Shown here in pieces: positions 15,086-24,438 of a stretch of 64,000 bases of DNA. Source of the stretch: Synechococcus sp. CS-1332 (lineage in GTDB: Bacteria; Cyanobacteriota; Cyanobacteriia; PCC-6307; Cyanobiaceae); assembly GCF_025127995.1 (NCBI RefSeq), contig NZ_JAHLYP010000042.1, forward strand, positions 62,001 through 126,000. Reading direction: 5' to 3'. The notes beneath the pieces are model-generated. The model was not told the DNA's origin, made no database searches, and saw only the letters and a program-made list of their open reading frames with translations. Positions within the stretch are counted from its first letter, which is position 1; the number at the start of each line of letters is the position of its first letter. The translations under genes were made by a program, and so were the position numbers.

Positions 15086-18000
15086 ATGGAAGAATCCAGT
15101 GATGGAGCGTCATTGCCTGCGCCATCCCCGCCACTGCCTGCCGATGAAGTTCCATCCTCGGAGACGGGCGGAAAGGAAGAATCAATTGTTACAGAGTCAT
15201 CGATGCATCTTGTCGGCATCGGCGCATCGGCAGGCGGGCTCGAGGCGCTGCAGCTGCTTCTGGGCAGCCTCGTCAGCGGCGGCAACGTGGCCTATGTCGT
15301 GGCCCAGCACCTGTCCCCCGACCACGGCAGCCTGATGGTCGATCTGCTCACGCGGGTCACGGCGTTGCAGGTGCTCCAGGCAGTGGAAGGGGCCGTGTTG
15401 CTCCCCGGCACGATCACCGTCTGTTCACCCAATCACGACATCCGCGTGCTGGGGGACCGGGTGACCCTGGCGGAGCCCGAACCGCGCTTCGGCCCCAGCC
15501 CCAGCATCGATCGGCTGTTCGAGTCGATCGCCGAGCACTGGGCTGAGCGGGGTGGGGCCGTGGTCCTCTCGGGCACCGGATCCGATGGGGCCCGCGGTCT
15601 GAGGGCCGTCCGTGCCGCCGGCGGCCTCACCATCGCCCAGACCCCCGAGAGCGCCCGCTTCGATGGCATGCCCAGGGCCGCCATCGCCATGGGTGGCGCC
15701 GACCTCATCCTCGAACCGGTCGCCATCGGTGAACACCTCTGCGACCTGATGCATTCCGGTGACGACTGGGTGGAGCGAGGCCGGCCTCGGCCAGAGGCCG
15801 TGAACGTCAGCAGCGCCCTGGAGCTGCTGAAGCACAACAGCGGCATCGACTTCAGCCAATACAAGGATTCCACCCTGCAGCGTCAGCTGTCGCGGCGGAT
15901 GGGCCTGCGCCAATTGGACACCATGGAGGAGTACCTGCAGCTCCTGACGACCGACAAGCTTGAGTCCTCGGCCCTGGTCCAGAATCTGCTGGTCTCGGTG
16001 ACGTCCTTCTTCCGGGACCCCGACTCGTTCGCGGCCCTCGGGGAACTGCTGCGGGGCTATGTGGCCCAGCGCACGGGCAGGGATCGCCTCAGGGTATGGG
16101 TGCCCGGCTGTGCCACCGGAGAAGAGGTCTATTCCATCGGCATGCTGATCAGCGAGGTCCTCGACCATCCCCAGGATCTGGCCCATTGCATCAAGATCTT
16201 CGGCACCGATCTCGATGAGGATGCCCTGGCCGTGGCGCGACGGGCCACCTACCCACCGGCCAGCGTCATGGCGATTCCTGCACACCTGCGGGAGCGGTTC
16301 GTTGTCCCTCACAACGGCGAGATGCAGATCTGCGAAGCCCTGCGCAACTGCGTCGTGTTCGCCCGTCACAACGTGGGGATGGATCCCCCCTTTCCGCGCC
16401 TGGATCTGATCTGCAGCCGCAACACCCTCATCTACTTCACCCCACCCCTGCAGGAACGGGTTCTGGGCCTGTTTCGCTTCGGCCTGCTGCCCTCCAGCCT
16501 GCTCTTCCTGGGGCGGACCGAGTCGCTCGGGATCAGGACCCAGGGGTTCGACGTGGCCGATGCCGAGCACCGCATCTTCTATCGCACCGCGGAGGACCAG
16601 CCCAGCCGCCATTCCACGTTCAGCCAGCCCGCCCAACGGTCCGCCCCGCTGTTCAGTCCGGTGGGCCGCATCTCGATCCTGCGGGAAACCGTGGTCGAGG
16701 AGCACGTCGCCACCCTCGAAGCCCTGGTGCGCAGCACCTGTCCCCCCTGCGTGGTCCTCGATGAAGCCCACGAACTGGTGGAAGTGATCGGCGATGTCAG
16801 CCCCTACTGCCGGCTGCCGGAGGGCCGGATCTCCAGTGCCGCCACCACCTTCCTGCTGCCTGATCTGCAGGCCGAGGCCCGCGCCATGCTGCTGATCGTC
16901 CGGGCCGATGGCCAATTGGTCAGAAGCCGGGTGCTGCACCTTCCCGACTTCGCTCTGAGCCTGCAGCTGGAAGCACGGCCCCTGACAGTGAACGAGCGGC
17001 AGCTGACGCTGCTGAGCTTTTTTCCTGTGCAGGCCGATGCTCAGGAGCCCGCCAGCAGTGGCGAGCCGGTCACCCGGGGCCCGGACTTCGATCAGCAGAT
17101 CGCCCGGCTGGAAAAGGAACTCCTCACCAGCCATGACACCCTGCGGCGCTCGATGGCCGACCTGGAGGGGGCCAACGAAGAACTGGAAGCCTCCGCCGAG
17201 GAGCTGCAGGCCTCCTCGGAGGAACTGCAGTCGTCCAATGAAGAGCTGGAATCCTCCAATGAGGAACTGCAGGCCACCAACGAGGAACTGGCCACCCTCA
17301 ACCAGCAGTTGCGGGCCAGGAGCGAGGAGCTGCAGCAGCTCAGCTCCGACCTGGAGAACATCCAGAGCTCCCTGAACCAGGGAATGGTGATCGTCGACCG
17401 GGAGCTGCGGGTCACCCGCTACACCCCGCTGGCGGTGCGCGTCTTTGCCCTGGTGGATGGGGACATCGGCCAGCCCCTGCTCGGCATCCCGACCACGGTG
17501 TCCCTGCCCGGTCTGCGCTCGGCCCTGGGGGAGGTGCTTGCCGGTGCGTCCCGGCGCAGCATCGAGGCGGTGAACGAGGAGATCGCCTACCTGGCCCAGG
17601 TGTTGCCCTACCAGGAACAGGATGGCCAGCGCCGCGGGGCCATTGTCACGCTCACGGACGTGTCGGAACTGCTGGCCCTGCGCACGGCCGCCGAGGCCTC
17701 ATTGGATTCCTTCTCCAGCCTCACCGATGCCCTCGACGAGGCGGTCTGGAAGCGGGACGAGTCGCTGCATCGCCTCCTCTACACCAGCAAGCGCATCCTG
17801 CCCCTGACGGGCTGGACCCCGGCCGAGTTGTTCGCCCATTCGGAACTGCTCGATGACGCCATTGACCCGGCTGATCGCGAGCGGGTGTGGGCCAGCCGCA
17901 CCCTTAAGGAGGGGGGCTGGTCGGTGGAGTACAGGATCATCCGCCGGGATGGCCAGCGCCGTTGGGTGAAGGAAAACGCCAGGGTGCTCACCGAAGCCAT

Positions 18001-18424
18001 GGAGCGTTACGTGGTCGGCACCCTGGCCGACATCACGGACCAGCGGCAGGTCGAGAAACATGACCAGGACCTCAGCGTTCTGCTCGAGACCCTGATCCAC
18101 AGCCCCAGCTTCGCCCTGGCGGTGTTCGACGCCAACCAACGGGTGGTGATGGTCAATGGCACCCTTTGCGAACGCATCGGCTTCGATCGAGACAGCCTGG
18201 TGGGTTCACCGGCGTCGCTCTTCTGCACCCTGCCGGAGGAGGTGTGGCCGGTCCAGGGCAGCGAGGCTCCGTCCGGGGAGGCGCTGTTGCGGAGCGAGAG
18301 CCTCACCCTGCGGCACCGGGATGGCCGCACGATGCAGGCGCCAGCCGAGCTCTGGAGTCTGCCGGCGTCGATGGGGATCGGGACCTTGCTGGTGGTGCTG
18401 CCGACGCCTCAGCCTCAGCCCTGA
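15086..18424 (+). CDS. CheB-CheR-PAS hybrid signalling protein
   Basis: An 1112-residue fusion. A CheB methylesterase domain (about residues 40-225) has its full triad: Ser48 (GASAGG), His75 (VAQHLSPDHG) and Asp167 (SGTGSDGARG). A CheR methyltransferase domain (about 240-500) carries VWVPGCATGEEVYSIGM and GTDLDEDALAVAR; the usual ISCRN appears as ICSRN (442-446). A Glu/Leu-rich coiled coil (about 667-765) has seven-residue repeats. PAS-like domains follow at about 765-860, 875-990 and 1000-1105. No histidine kinase or GGDEF domain is present and no che or receptor gene is nearby. The start could be Met1 or Met40. Its target is unknown; related hybrids act in signalling outside classical chemotaxis. 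Confidence 0.9.
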   Translation: MEESSDGASLPAPSPPLPADEVPSSETGGKEESIVTESSMHLVGIGASAGGLEALQLLLGSLVSGGNVAYVVAQHLSPDHGSLMVDLLTRVTALQVLQAVEGAVLLPGTITVCSPNHDIRVLGDRVTLAEPEPRFGPSPSIDRLFESIAEHWAERGGAVVLSGTGSDGARGLRAVRAAGGLTIAQTPESARFDGMPRAAIAMGGADLILEPVAIGEHLCDLMHSGDDWVERGRPRPEAVNVSSALELLKHNSGIDFSQYKDSTLQRQLSRRMGLRQLDTMEEYLQLLTTDKLESSALVQNLLVSVTSFFRDPDSFAALGELLRGYVAQRTGRDRLRVWVPGCATGEEVYSIGMLISEVLDHPQDLAHCIKIFGTDLDEDALAVARRATYPPASVMAIPAHLRERFVVPHNGEMQICEALRNCVVFARHNVGMDPPFPRLDLICSRNTLIYFTPPLQERVLGLFRFGLLPSSLLFLGRTESLGIRTQGFDVADAEHRIFYRTAEDQPSRHSTFSQPAQRSAPLFSPVGRISILRETVVEEHVATLEALVRSTCPPCVVLDEAHELVEVIGDVSPYCRLPEGRISSAATTFLLPDLQAEARAMLLIVRADGQLVRSRVLHLPDFALSLQLEARPLTVNERQLTLLSFFPVQADAQEPASSGEPVTRGPDFDQQIARLEKELLTSHDTLRRSMADLEGANEELEASAEELQASSEELQSSNEELESSNEELQATNEELATLNQQLRARSEELQQLSSDLENIQSSLNQGMVIVDRELRVTRYTPLAVRVFALVDGDIGQPLLGIPTTVSLPGLRSALGEVLAGASRRSIEAVNEEIAYLAQVLPYQEQDGQRRGAIVTLTDVSELLALRTAAEASLDSFSSLTDALDEAVWKRDESLHRLLYTSKRILPLTGWTPAELFAHSELLDDAIDPADRERVWASRTLKEGGWSVEYRIIRRDGQRRWVKENARVLTEAMERYVVGTLADITDQRQVEKHDQDLSVLLETLIHSPSFALAVFDANQRVVMVNGTLCERIGFDRDSLVGSPASLFCTLPEEVWPVQGSEAPSGEALLRSESLTLRHRDGRTMQAPAELWSLPASMGIGTLLVVLPTPQPQP

Positions 18425-18843
18425 TCGGGTCGCAACAGGGCCCTGAGGCGGCGGGCCAGGGCCTCCAGCGGCTCGCCCTGGGGTGGACAGCTGCTGCGCA
18501 GGCCCGTGGCCCCATCCATCCAGACCGGATGGCTCCCCTGCCACAGCAGCGGTTGGTCGTCCCCCTGGCACCAGGCGAGGGTGAGGTTGAGCGCGTCGCC
18601 GCTGCGGTAGATCTCCAGCTCCAGATCCTCCGCCGGGACCCGCTCCCCCTCGGGTGTGCGGGCCTCCAGGCGCAGGCAGAGGTCGAGGCTCTGCGTCTCG
18701 GCGTCCGCCTCCGCTGCCGTGCGACCGAGGCTTGGCACTACCACGGCATGGCGTAAGGGCTTGCGGCAGAGGTCGGCCGCTGCCGCCACCAACCGGCTCA
18801 GGTCGGTGTTGGCGCTGCCGATGGCGGACTCAGGCGACGGCAT
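18415..18843 (-). CDS. Conserved hypothetical protein (142 aa)
   Basis: No family recognised. The 142-residue protein is soluble, acidic and has no signal peptide. It begins with a helix (NTDLSRLVAAAADLCRKPLRHAVVV), followed by likely beta strands (LDLCLRLEARTPEGERVPAEDLELEIYR and ALNLTLAWC), and ends with a helix (EALARRLRALLRPD). It follows the CIA30 gene with a 14-nt overlap and so is probably translated with it. Its 3' end overlaps the CheB-CheR-PAS gene convergently by 10 nt. It reads as a genuine gene by codon use and context, but no role can be assigned. Confidence 0.65.
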   Translation of the reverse strand: MPSPESAIGSANTDLSRLVAAAADLCRKPLRHAVVVPSLGRTAAEADAETQSLDLCLRLEARTPEGERVPAEDLELEIYRSGDALNLTLAWCQGDDQPLLWQGSHPVWMDGATGLRSSCPPQGEPLEALARRLRALLRPDQG

Positions 18844-19384
18844 CGATCGCCATCAGCTCCAGCAGGAGGGGGCCAGCCCGGAAGCCTGGATTGTCGGTGC
18901 CATCGTCGCCGAACTTCGAGTGCAGGATCTGCAGCCGGGTGATGCGAGCAGAGTCGAAGCGCAGCGGCAGGCCCAGGGGCAGGGCCTCGATCGGCTTGGC
19001 CCGGATGGAGGGACGCAGCTGATCAAAGGGAATCCGCAGCCGGCAGGGGCCATCGGCGCTGGTGGCGAAATTGGCCACCCAGCGCACCCCGCCGGGAATC
19101 AGTTCGGTGAGGCCTGCCACCCCATCGGCGCAGGCGACGGCCAGCTTGTAGTGGCGGCCATCCCCGCGGAGCTCCAGCTCAAAGGCGGCCGCAGCGGAAA
19201 GATCCAGGGGCGGCGAAAACACCGGCGAGCGGCAGCTCACGAAGCCACCGCCCTGCTCCACCACCTCTGCCTCCAAACGCAACCCGCGGCTGCTGACCGT
19301 GCAGCTGCCGCTGCTGCGGCCGCCCATCACGGTGTCGTTGAGGGCATGCCAGCCGCTGAAACCATCGCCACTGACGACCTGCAT
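18830..19384 (-). CDS. CIA30-family protein
   Basis: Matches the complex I intermediate-associated protein 30 (CIA30) family, a carbohydrate-binding-like beta-sandwich domain linked in mitochondria to complex I assembly; the bacterial role is not settled. Recognisable pieces are WHALNDTVMGGRSSG near the N-terminus, the GGGFVSCRSP strand, and RLRIPFDQLRPSIRAKPI. The C-terminal half holds SARITRLQILHSKFGDDGTDNPGF. I chose ATG 19384 (MQVVSGDGF), which leaves 7 nt to pgl; an upstream start at 19426 would overlap pgl. The length is about 184 residues. It lies after pgl in the gnd-pgl transcript direction. Confidence 0.82.
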   Translation of the reverse strand: MQVVSGDGFSGWHALNDTVMGGRSSGSCTVSSRGLRLEAEVVEQGGGFVSCRSPVFSPPLDLSAAAAFELELRGDGRHYKLAVACADGVAGLTELIPGGVRWVANFATSADGPCRLRIPFDQLRPSIRAKPIEALPLGLPLRFDSARITRLQILHSKFGDDGTDNPGFRAGPLLLELMAIDAVA

Positions 19385-19391
19385 GGTTGTC

Positions 19392-20132
19392 TCAGCGGGG
19401 GGGAAGATCGGCGGCGGCGGCGGCATCGGCGAGGATCACCACCTCGGAAGCCGGCCGCACCAGCCGGGCGGGGGTGCGCTCGGCTGGCTCGCTGGGATCG
19501 AGCAGCCGGGCGAGGGCCTGGCGTTTGCCGGCGCCACTGACCAGAAAGATCACCCGGCGGGCGGCCGAGAGCACCGGCGCGGTGAGGGTGATGCGGGGCA
19601 GGCCCTTGCCTTCACCGATGGTGACGGGGCGGTCGACCACCCTGGGGGCCGCCGTGCCGGGAAACAGGGAGGCGGTGTGGCCGTCGTCGCCCAGACCCAG
19701 CAACATCACATCGAAGCGCGGCAGCAGGCCAGGACAGAGCACTGCCAGCTCCGCCGCGTAGGCCACGGCGCTGGCCTCGGGGCTGGGGCAGTCGGTGGGC
19801 ACCGGGTGGAACCGGGCCCGGCTGGCGGGCGGCTGGGCCAGCAGGGTTTCGCGCAGAAGGCGGGCATTGCTGGAAGGGTCGTCGGCCGGCACCCAGCGCT
19901 CATCCCCCAGGAGCACATCGACCCGCTCCCAGGGCAGGTGCTCGCCCCCCAGGCGGCTGTAGGCCGCCCGGGGGGTTTCGCCACCGGCCAGTGCGATCTG
20001 GGCCCGGTCCCGCTCGGCAAGGGCCAGGTCAATGCCGGCGGCAATCTGTTCGGCCGCTTGGCGGGCCAGCTCCTCGGGGTTGGCGGCAACGATCAGGTGA
20101 TAGCGGGTGCTGGGTTCGGTCAATCGAGCCAT
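19392..20132 (-). CDS. pgl: 6-phosphogluconolactonase
   Basis: Pgl hydrolyses 6-phosphogluconolactone in the oxidative pentose phosphate pathway. The 246-residue protein belongs to the SOL/DevB-type sugar-phosphate isomerase-like family. It has IALAGGETPRAAYSRL near residue 50, VDVLLGDERWVP with SSNARLLRE (about 72-95), and the C-terminal half beginning FDVMLLGLGDDGHTASLFPG, all family hallmarks. Its start overlaps the end of gnd by 13 nt, consistent with a pathway operon. In this family devB is an old alternative name and is unrelated to the ABC exporter gene devB at 54 kb. Confidence 0.95.
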   Translation of the reverse strand: MARLTEPSTRYHLIVAANPEELARQAAEQIAAGIDLALAERDRAQIALAGGETPRAAYSRLGGEHLPWERVDVLLGDERWVPADDPSSNARLLRETLLAQPPASRARFHPVPTDCPSPEASAVAYAAELAVLCPGLLPRFDVMLLGLGDDGHTASLFPGTAAPRVVDRPVTIGEGKGLPRITLTAPVLSAARRVIFLVSGAGKRQALARLLDPSEPAERTPARLVRPASEVVILADAAAAADLPPR

Positions 20133-21538
20133 TCGGTATGGAACGCGCCGGGGCGGTCCGTGCGTTCATAAGTATGGGAGCCGAAGCAGTCCCGCATCGC
20201 CTGCACCAGGTTCTGGGGCAGGCGACCGCTGCGGTAACTGTCGATGTAATCCAGGGTGCTGCTCAGGCAGGGCACGGGGATGCCGGCCAGGGCCGCCCCC
20301 GCCACCACCTGGCGCAGGCCGCCCAGGCGCTGGTTGACCTGGGCGGCGAACCAGGGATCCAGCATCAGGTTGGGGAGGGAGGGATTGGCGCCATAGGCGT
20401 CCTGGATGCGTTGCAGCAGCCGGGCCCGGATGATGCAGCCGCCCTTCCAGATCTGGCCGATGGCCGAAAAATCGAGGTTGTAGTCGTGGAGTTTCGAGGC
20501 CTCCTGCAGCAGGGCCATGCCCTGGCCGTAGCTGGCGACGCAGGCCAGGATGCAGGCATCCCGCAGCGGCGCCATGCCGGTGGCCGGCTCCCCCAGGGGG
20601 AAGCTGTGGGGGGCAGGGCCGTGCAGCACCGATTCGGCCGCCAGGCGCTCGCTGCGCAGGGAGCTCAGCACCCGGGCGTTGAGGGCGGCGTAGATCGTGG
20701 GCACAGGCACCCCCATCTCCAGGGCGCTGACCACGGTCCAGAGGCCAGTGCCCTTCTGGCCGGCGGCATCGACGATCAGCTCCACCAGATCGCCACCGCT
20801 TTCGGGATCCTTGGTGCGCAGGCACACCTCGGTGATCTCCACCAGGAAGGAGGCGAGCTCTTCGGTCTGGTTCCAGCCCCCCAGCACGTCGGCCATGGCA
20901 TCGCCATCGAGGCCGCCGATGCGCTTCATCAGGTCGTAGGCCTCGGCCAGGATCTGCTCGATGCCGTACTCGATGCCGTTGTGGACGGTCTTGACGAAGT
21001 GGCCGGCGCCGCCGGGGCCGATGTAGGCGACACAGGGGCCGTCCTCCACCTGGGCGGCCATCTTGGTCACCAGGCTTTCGATGGCGTCGTAGGCCGCCTT
21101 GGTGCCGCCGGGCATCATGCTCGGCCCCTCCAGGGCCCCCTTGGCCCCTCCTGAGACGCCCATGCCGATGTAGCCGAAGCTCTTGCTCTCCAGCTCAGCC
21201 GCCCGCCGCTCGGTGTCGGTGTAGAGGGAGTTGCCGCCGTCGATCAGCAGATCACCTTCCTCGAGCAGCGGCGAGATGCTGGCGATGGTGGCGTCCACCG
21301 GAGCGCCGGCCTTGACCATCATCAGGATGCGGCGGGGCCGCTCCAGGGCCGCCACGAACTCCTCCAGGGTGGCGGCGCCCACGATGTCCATCCCGGCACC
21401 GCGACCGGCCAGGAAGTCCTCGGTCTTGGCGTAGGTCCGGTTGTAGACGACGCTCGAGAACCCGTTTCTCTCGGCGTTGAGGACCAGATTCTCACCCATC
21501 ACGCCAAGGCCGATGAGTCCGAAATGCGCCTTGCCCAT
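20120..21538 (-). CDS. gnd: 6-phosphogluconate dehydrogenase (decarboxylating)
   Basis: Gnd oxidatively decarboxylates 6-phosphogluconate to ribulose 5-phosphate, making NADPH. This matters at night in cyanobacteria. The 472-residue protein has the N-terminal dinucleotide fold GLIGLGVMGENL, GGNSLYTDTERR, the substrate loop GVSGGAKGALEGPSMMPGG, and the catalytic helix HFVKTVHNGIEYG containing the conserved Lys. The C-terminus extends to TERTDRPGAFHTEW as in other bacterial forms. I chose ATG 21538 (MGKAHFGLI); the longer frame adds an atypical extension. glgC lies upstream on the same strand, 113 nt away. Confidence 0.97.
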   Translation of the reverse strand: MGKAHFGLIGLGVMGENLVLNAERNGFSSVVYNRTYAKTEDFLAGRGAGMDIVGAATLEEFVAALERPRRILMMVKAGAPVDATIASISPLLEEGDLLIDGGNSLYTDTERRAAELESKSFGYIGMGVSGGAKGALEGPSMMPGGTKAAYDAIESLVTKMAAQVEDGPCVAYIGPGGAGHFVKTVHNGIEYGIEQILAEAYDLMKRIGGLDGDAMADVLGGWNQTEELASFLVEITEVCLRTKDPESGGDLVELIVDAAGQKGTGLWTVVSALEMGVPVPTIYAALNARVLSSLRSERLAAESVLHGPAPHSFPLGEPATGMAPLRDACILACVASYGQGMALLQEASKLHDYNLDFSAIGQIWKGGCIIRARLLQRIQDAYGANPSLPNLMLDPWFAAQVNQRLGGLRQVVAGAALAGIPVPCLSSTLDYIDSYRSGRLPQNLVQAMRDCFGSHTYERTDRPGAFHTEWLD

Positions 21539-21651
21539 AGGACCGAGGTTCCCTTGATTCGTTGGCAGTGTGGCCAGCGGTCGGCGGCTCGTCGGTCTCC
21601 TGGGGAGGGATGTCAGCAACTGCTGGCCCAGCCCTCCCCCCGAAGCAGGCG

Positions 21652-22947
21652 TCAGATGACCGTGCCGTCAGCGATGGTGCCGTTCTTCACCACCACCACA
21701 ATGCCGTTGCGGATGTAGAAGTTGAGCTCCGGCCGGTCGGCCTCCTCCACCCGGTCCTTGTTGACGATGGTGACGTCGCGGCCGATGCGCACGTTCTTGT
21801 CGAGGATGGCCCCCTTGACCGTGGTGCCGCGTCCCACGCCGATCGGGGTGCCACCCCGCTCGCGCAGCACCAGCCGCTCCTCGGACGACTCGAAGAAGTC
21901 GGCACCCATCACCAGGGTGTCCTGGAGCACCACCTCGTCTTCAACCCGGGAGCGGACCCCCAGGACGCAGTGGTGGACGCTGCAGGCCTTGAGCAGGGAG
22001 CCTTCGCCGATGATCGACTGGGTGACCTGGGCGTCCTGCAGCTTGCTGGGCGGAAGGTAACGGGGCCGGGTGTAGATGGGGAACTTCTCGTCGTAGAAGG
22101 AGAAGGCCGGGTTGGGTTGATCCGTGAGGGCCAGGTTGGCCTCGTAGAACGCCCCGATCGTGCCGATGTCCTCCCAGTAGTCATCGAACAGGAAGGTCTG
22201 CAGATGGTCCCCTTCCCCCAGGGAGGTGGGGATGATCTCCTTGCCGAAATCCGTCGACTCCGGATGGCTCCCCAGCAGGTTGAACAGGGTGTTGCGGTTG
22301 AAGACGTAGATCCCCATCGACGCCAGGAAGGGCCGCTTGACGGCCTCCTCGGCGGACAGGCCCAGGCTTTCGGTGTTCACCCGCATCGCCTCGAGGGCTG
22401 CCCCCGTTGGCTTCTCGCTGAACTCCAGGATGCGGCCATCGGAGGAGGTGCGCATCAGGCCGAAGCCCTCCGCCTGGGCCCCATCCACCGGCAGGGCGCC
22501 CACGGTCAGATCAGCGCCGCAATCGATGTGGTGCTGCACGAACTTGCTGTAATCCATCCGGTAGAGCTGGTCACCGGAGAGGATCAGGTAGTGGTCGACG
22601 TCCCACTCCTGAAACAGCCATTGGTACTTGCGCACCGCATCGGCCGTGCCTTCGAACCAACTGGGGCTATCAGGGGTCTGCTGGGCGGCGAGCACCTCCA
22701 CGAAGCCCTGGCCGAAACCGGCCGAAAGGTTGTAGCTCATCGTCAGGTGACGGTTGAGCGACGCGCTGTTGAACTGGGTCAACACGTAGATCTTGTTGAT
22801 CTCCGAGTTGATGCAGTTGCTGATGGGAATATCGATCAGGCGGTACTTGCCCGCGAGGGGCACGGCGGGCTTCGCCCGCATCTTGGTGAGGGGGTAGAGA
22901 CGCGTTCCCGCCCCGCCTCCCAGGATGATGGCCAGAACGCGTTTCAT
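21652..22947 (-). CDS. glgC: Glucose-1-phosphate adenylyltransferase (ADP-glucose pyrophosphorylase)
   Basis: GlgC makes ADP-glucose, the committed step of glycogen synthesis, and in cyanobacteria is activated by 3-phosphoglycerate. The 431-residue protein has the nucleotide-binding [25 protein letters not shown] at the N-terminus. [14 protein letters not shown], the [11 protein letters not shown] motif and EFSEKPTG follow. The C-terminal left-handed beta helix ends with [18 protein letters not shown], typical of the cyanobacterial and plant enzyme. The gene is preceded by a 145-nt spacer after hemA. No promoter is obvious to the eye. Confidence 0.97.
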   Translation of the reverse strand: MKRVLAIILGGGAGTRLYPLTKMRAKPAVPLAGKYRLIDIPISNCINSEINKIYVLTQFNSASLNRHLTMSYNLSAGFGQGFVEVLAAQQTPDSPSWFEGTADAVRKYQWLFQEWDVDHYLILSGDQLYRMDYSKFVQHHIDCGADLTVGALPVDGAQAEGFGLMRTSSDGRILEFSEKPTGAALEAMRVNTESLGLSAEEAVKRPFLASMGIYVFNRNTLFNLLGSHPESTDFGKEIIPTSLGEGDHLQTFLFDDYWEDIGTIGAFYEANLALTDQPNPAFSFYDEKFPIYTRPRYLPPSKLQDAQVTQSIIGEGSLLKACSVHHCVLGVRSRVEDEVVLQDTLVMGADFFESSEERLVLRERGGTPIGVGRGTTVKGAILDKNVRIGRDVTIVNKDRVEEADRPELNFYIRNGIVVVVKNGTIADGTVI

Positions 22948-23092
22948 GAGCCCAGTCCTCGGTCCTTGGCTGGCCAGACCGTACTGGAGCGTGGTGACGG
23001 GGAGCGCGGCGCGGCGGCAACTCGGTTCATGTTCCGTTGCAGTGGTTGGCTGGGCTGGGGACGGTTGATCCCTGGCGCCCGGGGGGGAAGGC

Positions 23093-24403
23093 TCAGGCCT
23101 CCGGTGGGTCGTCGTGAAGCTCGAAGAGGTCCCGAAGCACCCCCATGGACGCCAGTCGCTGCTGACGGGGCTGGGGGGCCCGCAGCTTGGTGACCGGGGT
23201 GTGCAGGATCTTGTTGATGATCCCCTTGCTGAGGGCTTCCACCACCTTCCTTTCGCGGGCGGAGAGGTCGGGGCCCATGCGACTCAGGGCCTTCTGGAGC
23301 TCCTGTTCGCGGATGTCCTCCAGCTGGAGGCGCAAGCGGTTGACCAGGGGGACCGCCTCGAGGCCGTCCCACCATTCCAGGAACAGGCGCGATTCCTCGG
23401 CCAGCAGCCCCTCGGCCTCGGCGGCCATCTCCCGGCGGGCCTCCTGGTTGCGGGCGACCACCTCCTGAAGATCGTCGACATCGAAACTGTCGACACCCGG
23501 CAGCTCGGCCGCATCCGCGCTGATGTTGCGGGGCACACCGATATCGATGAGCATCAGGCTGGAGCGGCGGTTCAGCCCCTCCAGACGGCGAGCCGTGATG
23601 ATCGGCTCCTCGGCGCCGGTGCTGGTGAACACCAGCGAGCAGGTGCTCAGGCAGTGGTCGAGGTCGTCCAGGGGACGGCACTGCACCGGCAGGGTGGGGA
23701 AATCGGCCGCCAGGGCTTCCGCCCGGGAGACGGTCCGGTTGAGCACCACCACGCCCCGGCAGCCCTTGGCCTGGAGGTGCTGCAGCAGCAGGCGGGCCAT
23801 GCGGCCGGCCCCCACCACCGCCACCTGTTCCTGATCCAGGGGGACCAGTTCGTCCCGGCCGCGGGCCTGGCCCACCTTGAGCTGGGCCAGCTCGACGGCC
23901 GCGGAGCTGATCGACACCGCCCCGGTGCCCAGGTTGGTTTCGGTGCGCACCCGCTTGCCGGTGCTCACCGCCTGGTTGAGCAGGCGATTGAGGATCGGCC
24001 CCACGGAGCGGTGCTCCTGGCCCAGGCGCACCATCTTCTTCACCTGGGAGAGGATCTGCCCCTCCCCCAGCACCAGGCTGTCGAGGCCGGCGGCCACCCG
24101 CAGCAGGTGGCCCACGGCCTCCTCGTGGTGGAAGGTGAACAGATGGGGGCGCAGCTCCTCCACCGCCAGTCCGGACTGCTGGCTGAGGAAGTCGCCGACG
24201 GCGCTGATGCCCCGTTCGGGATGGCGCAGGAGGGTGTAGATCTCCAGCCGGTTGCAGGTGCTCAGGATCGAGGCCTCGATCACCTGCTCATCCGCCCGCA
24301 GCCTCTGGAGGGAGTCCTCCATGGTCTGCTCGGGGATGCTCAGGCGCTCGCGGATTTCCACCGGAGCCGTGCGATGGCTGAGACCGACGACGGCGATGTG
24401 CAT
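23093..24403 (-). CDS. hemA: Glutamyl-tRNA reductase
   Basis: HemA reduces glutamyl-tRNA(Glu) to glutamate-1-semialdehyde, the first dedicated step of tetrapyrrole synthesis and so of chlorophyll, heme and bilins. The 436-residue protein begins [21 protein letters not shown]. The catalytic Cys50 lies in [10 protein letters not shown], and the NADPH-binding region has [19 protein letters not shown]-terminal dimerisation helix region precedes the stop. Downstream on the same strand is glgC; upstream is glpX, 35 nt away, so the three could share a transcript. PcyA and ChlP, two later users of this pathway, are also in the window. Confidence 0.97.
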   Translation of the reverse strand: MHIAVVGLSHRTAPVEIRERLSIPEQTMEDSLQRLRADEQVIEASILSTCNRLEIYTLLRHPERGISAVGDFLSQQSGLAVEELRPHLFTFHHEEAVGHLLRVAAGLDSLVLGEGQILSQVKKMVRLGQEHRSVGPILNRLLNQAVSTGKRVRTETNLGTGAVSISSAAVELAQLKVGQARGRDELVPLDQEQVAVVGAGRMARLLLQHLQAKGCRGVVVLNRTVSRAEALAADFPTLPVQCRPLDDLDHCLSTCSLVFTSTGAEEPIITARRLEGLNRRSSLMLIDIGVPRNISADAAELPGVDSFDVDDLQEVVARNQEARREMAAEAEGLLAEESRLFLEWWDGLEAVPLVNRLRLQLEDIREQELQKALSRMGPDLSARERKVVEALSKGIINKILHTPVTKLRAPQPRQQRLASMGVLRDLFELHDDPPEA

Positions 24404-24438
24404 GGAGGCGGGCTCCGGGGGTCCGGGCTCTGGTGGAT

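Noticed and set aside
15425-17134. A 569-residue frame opposite the CheB-CheR gene
   Set aside because: The plus strand has intact CheB and CheR motifs. The minus-strand translation has no recognisable motif.
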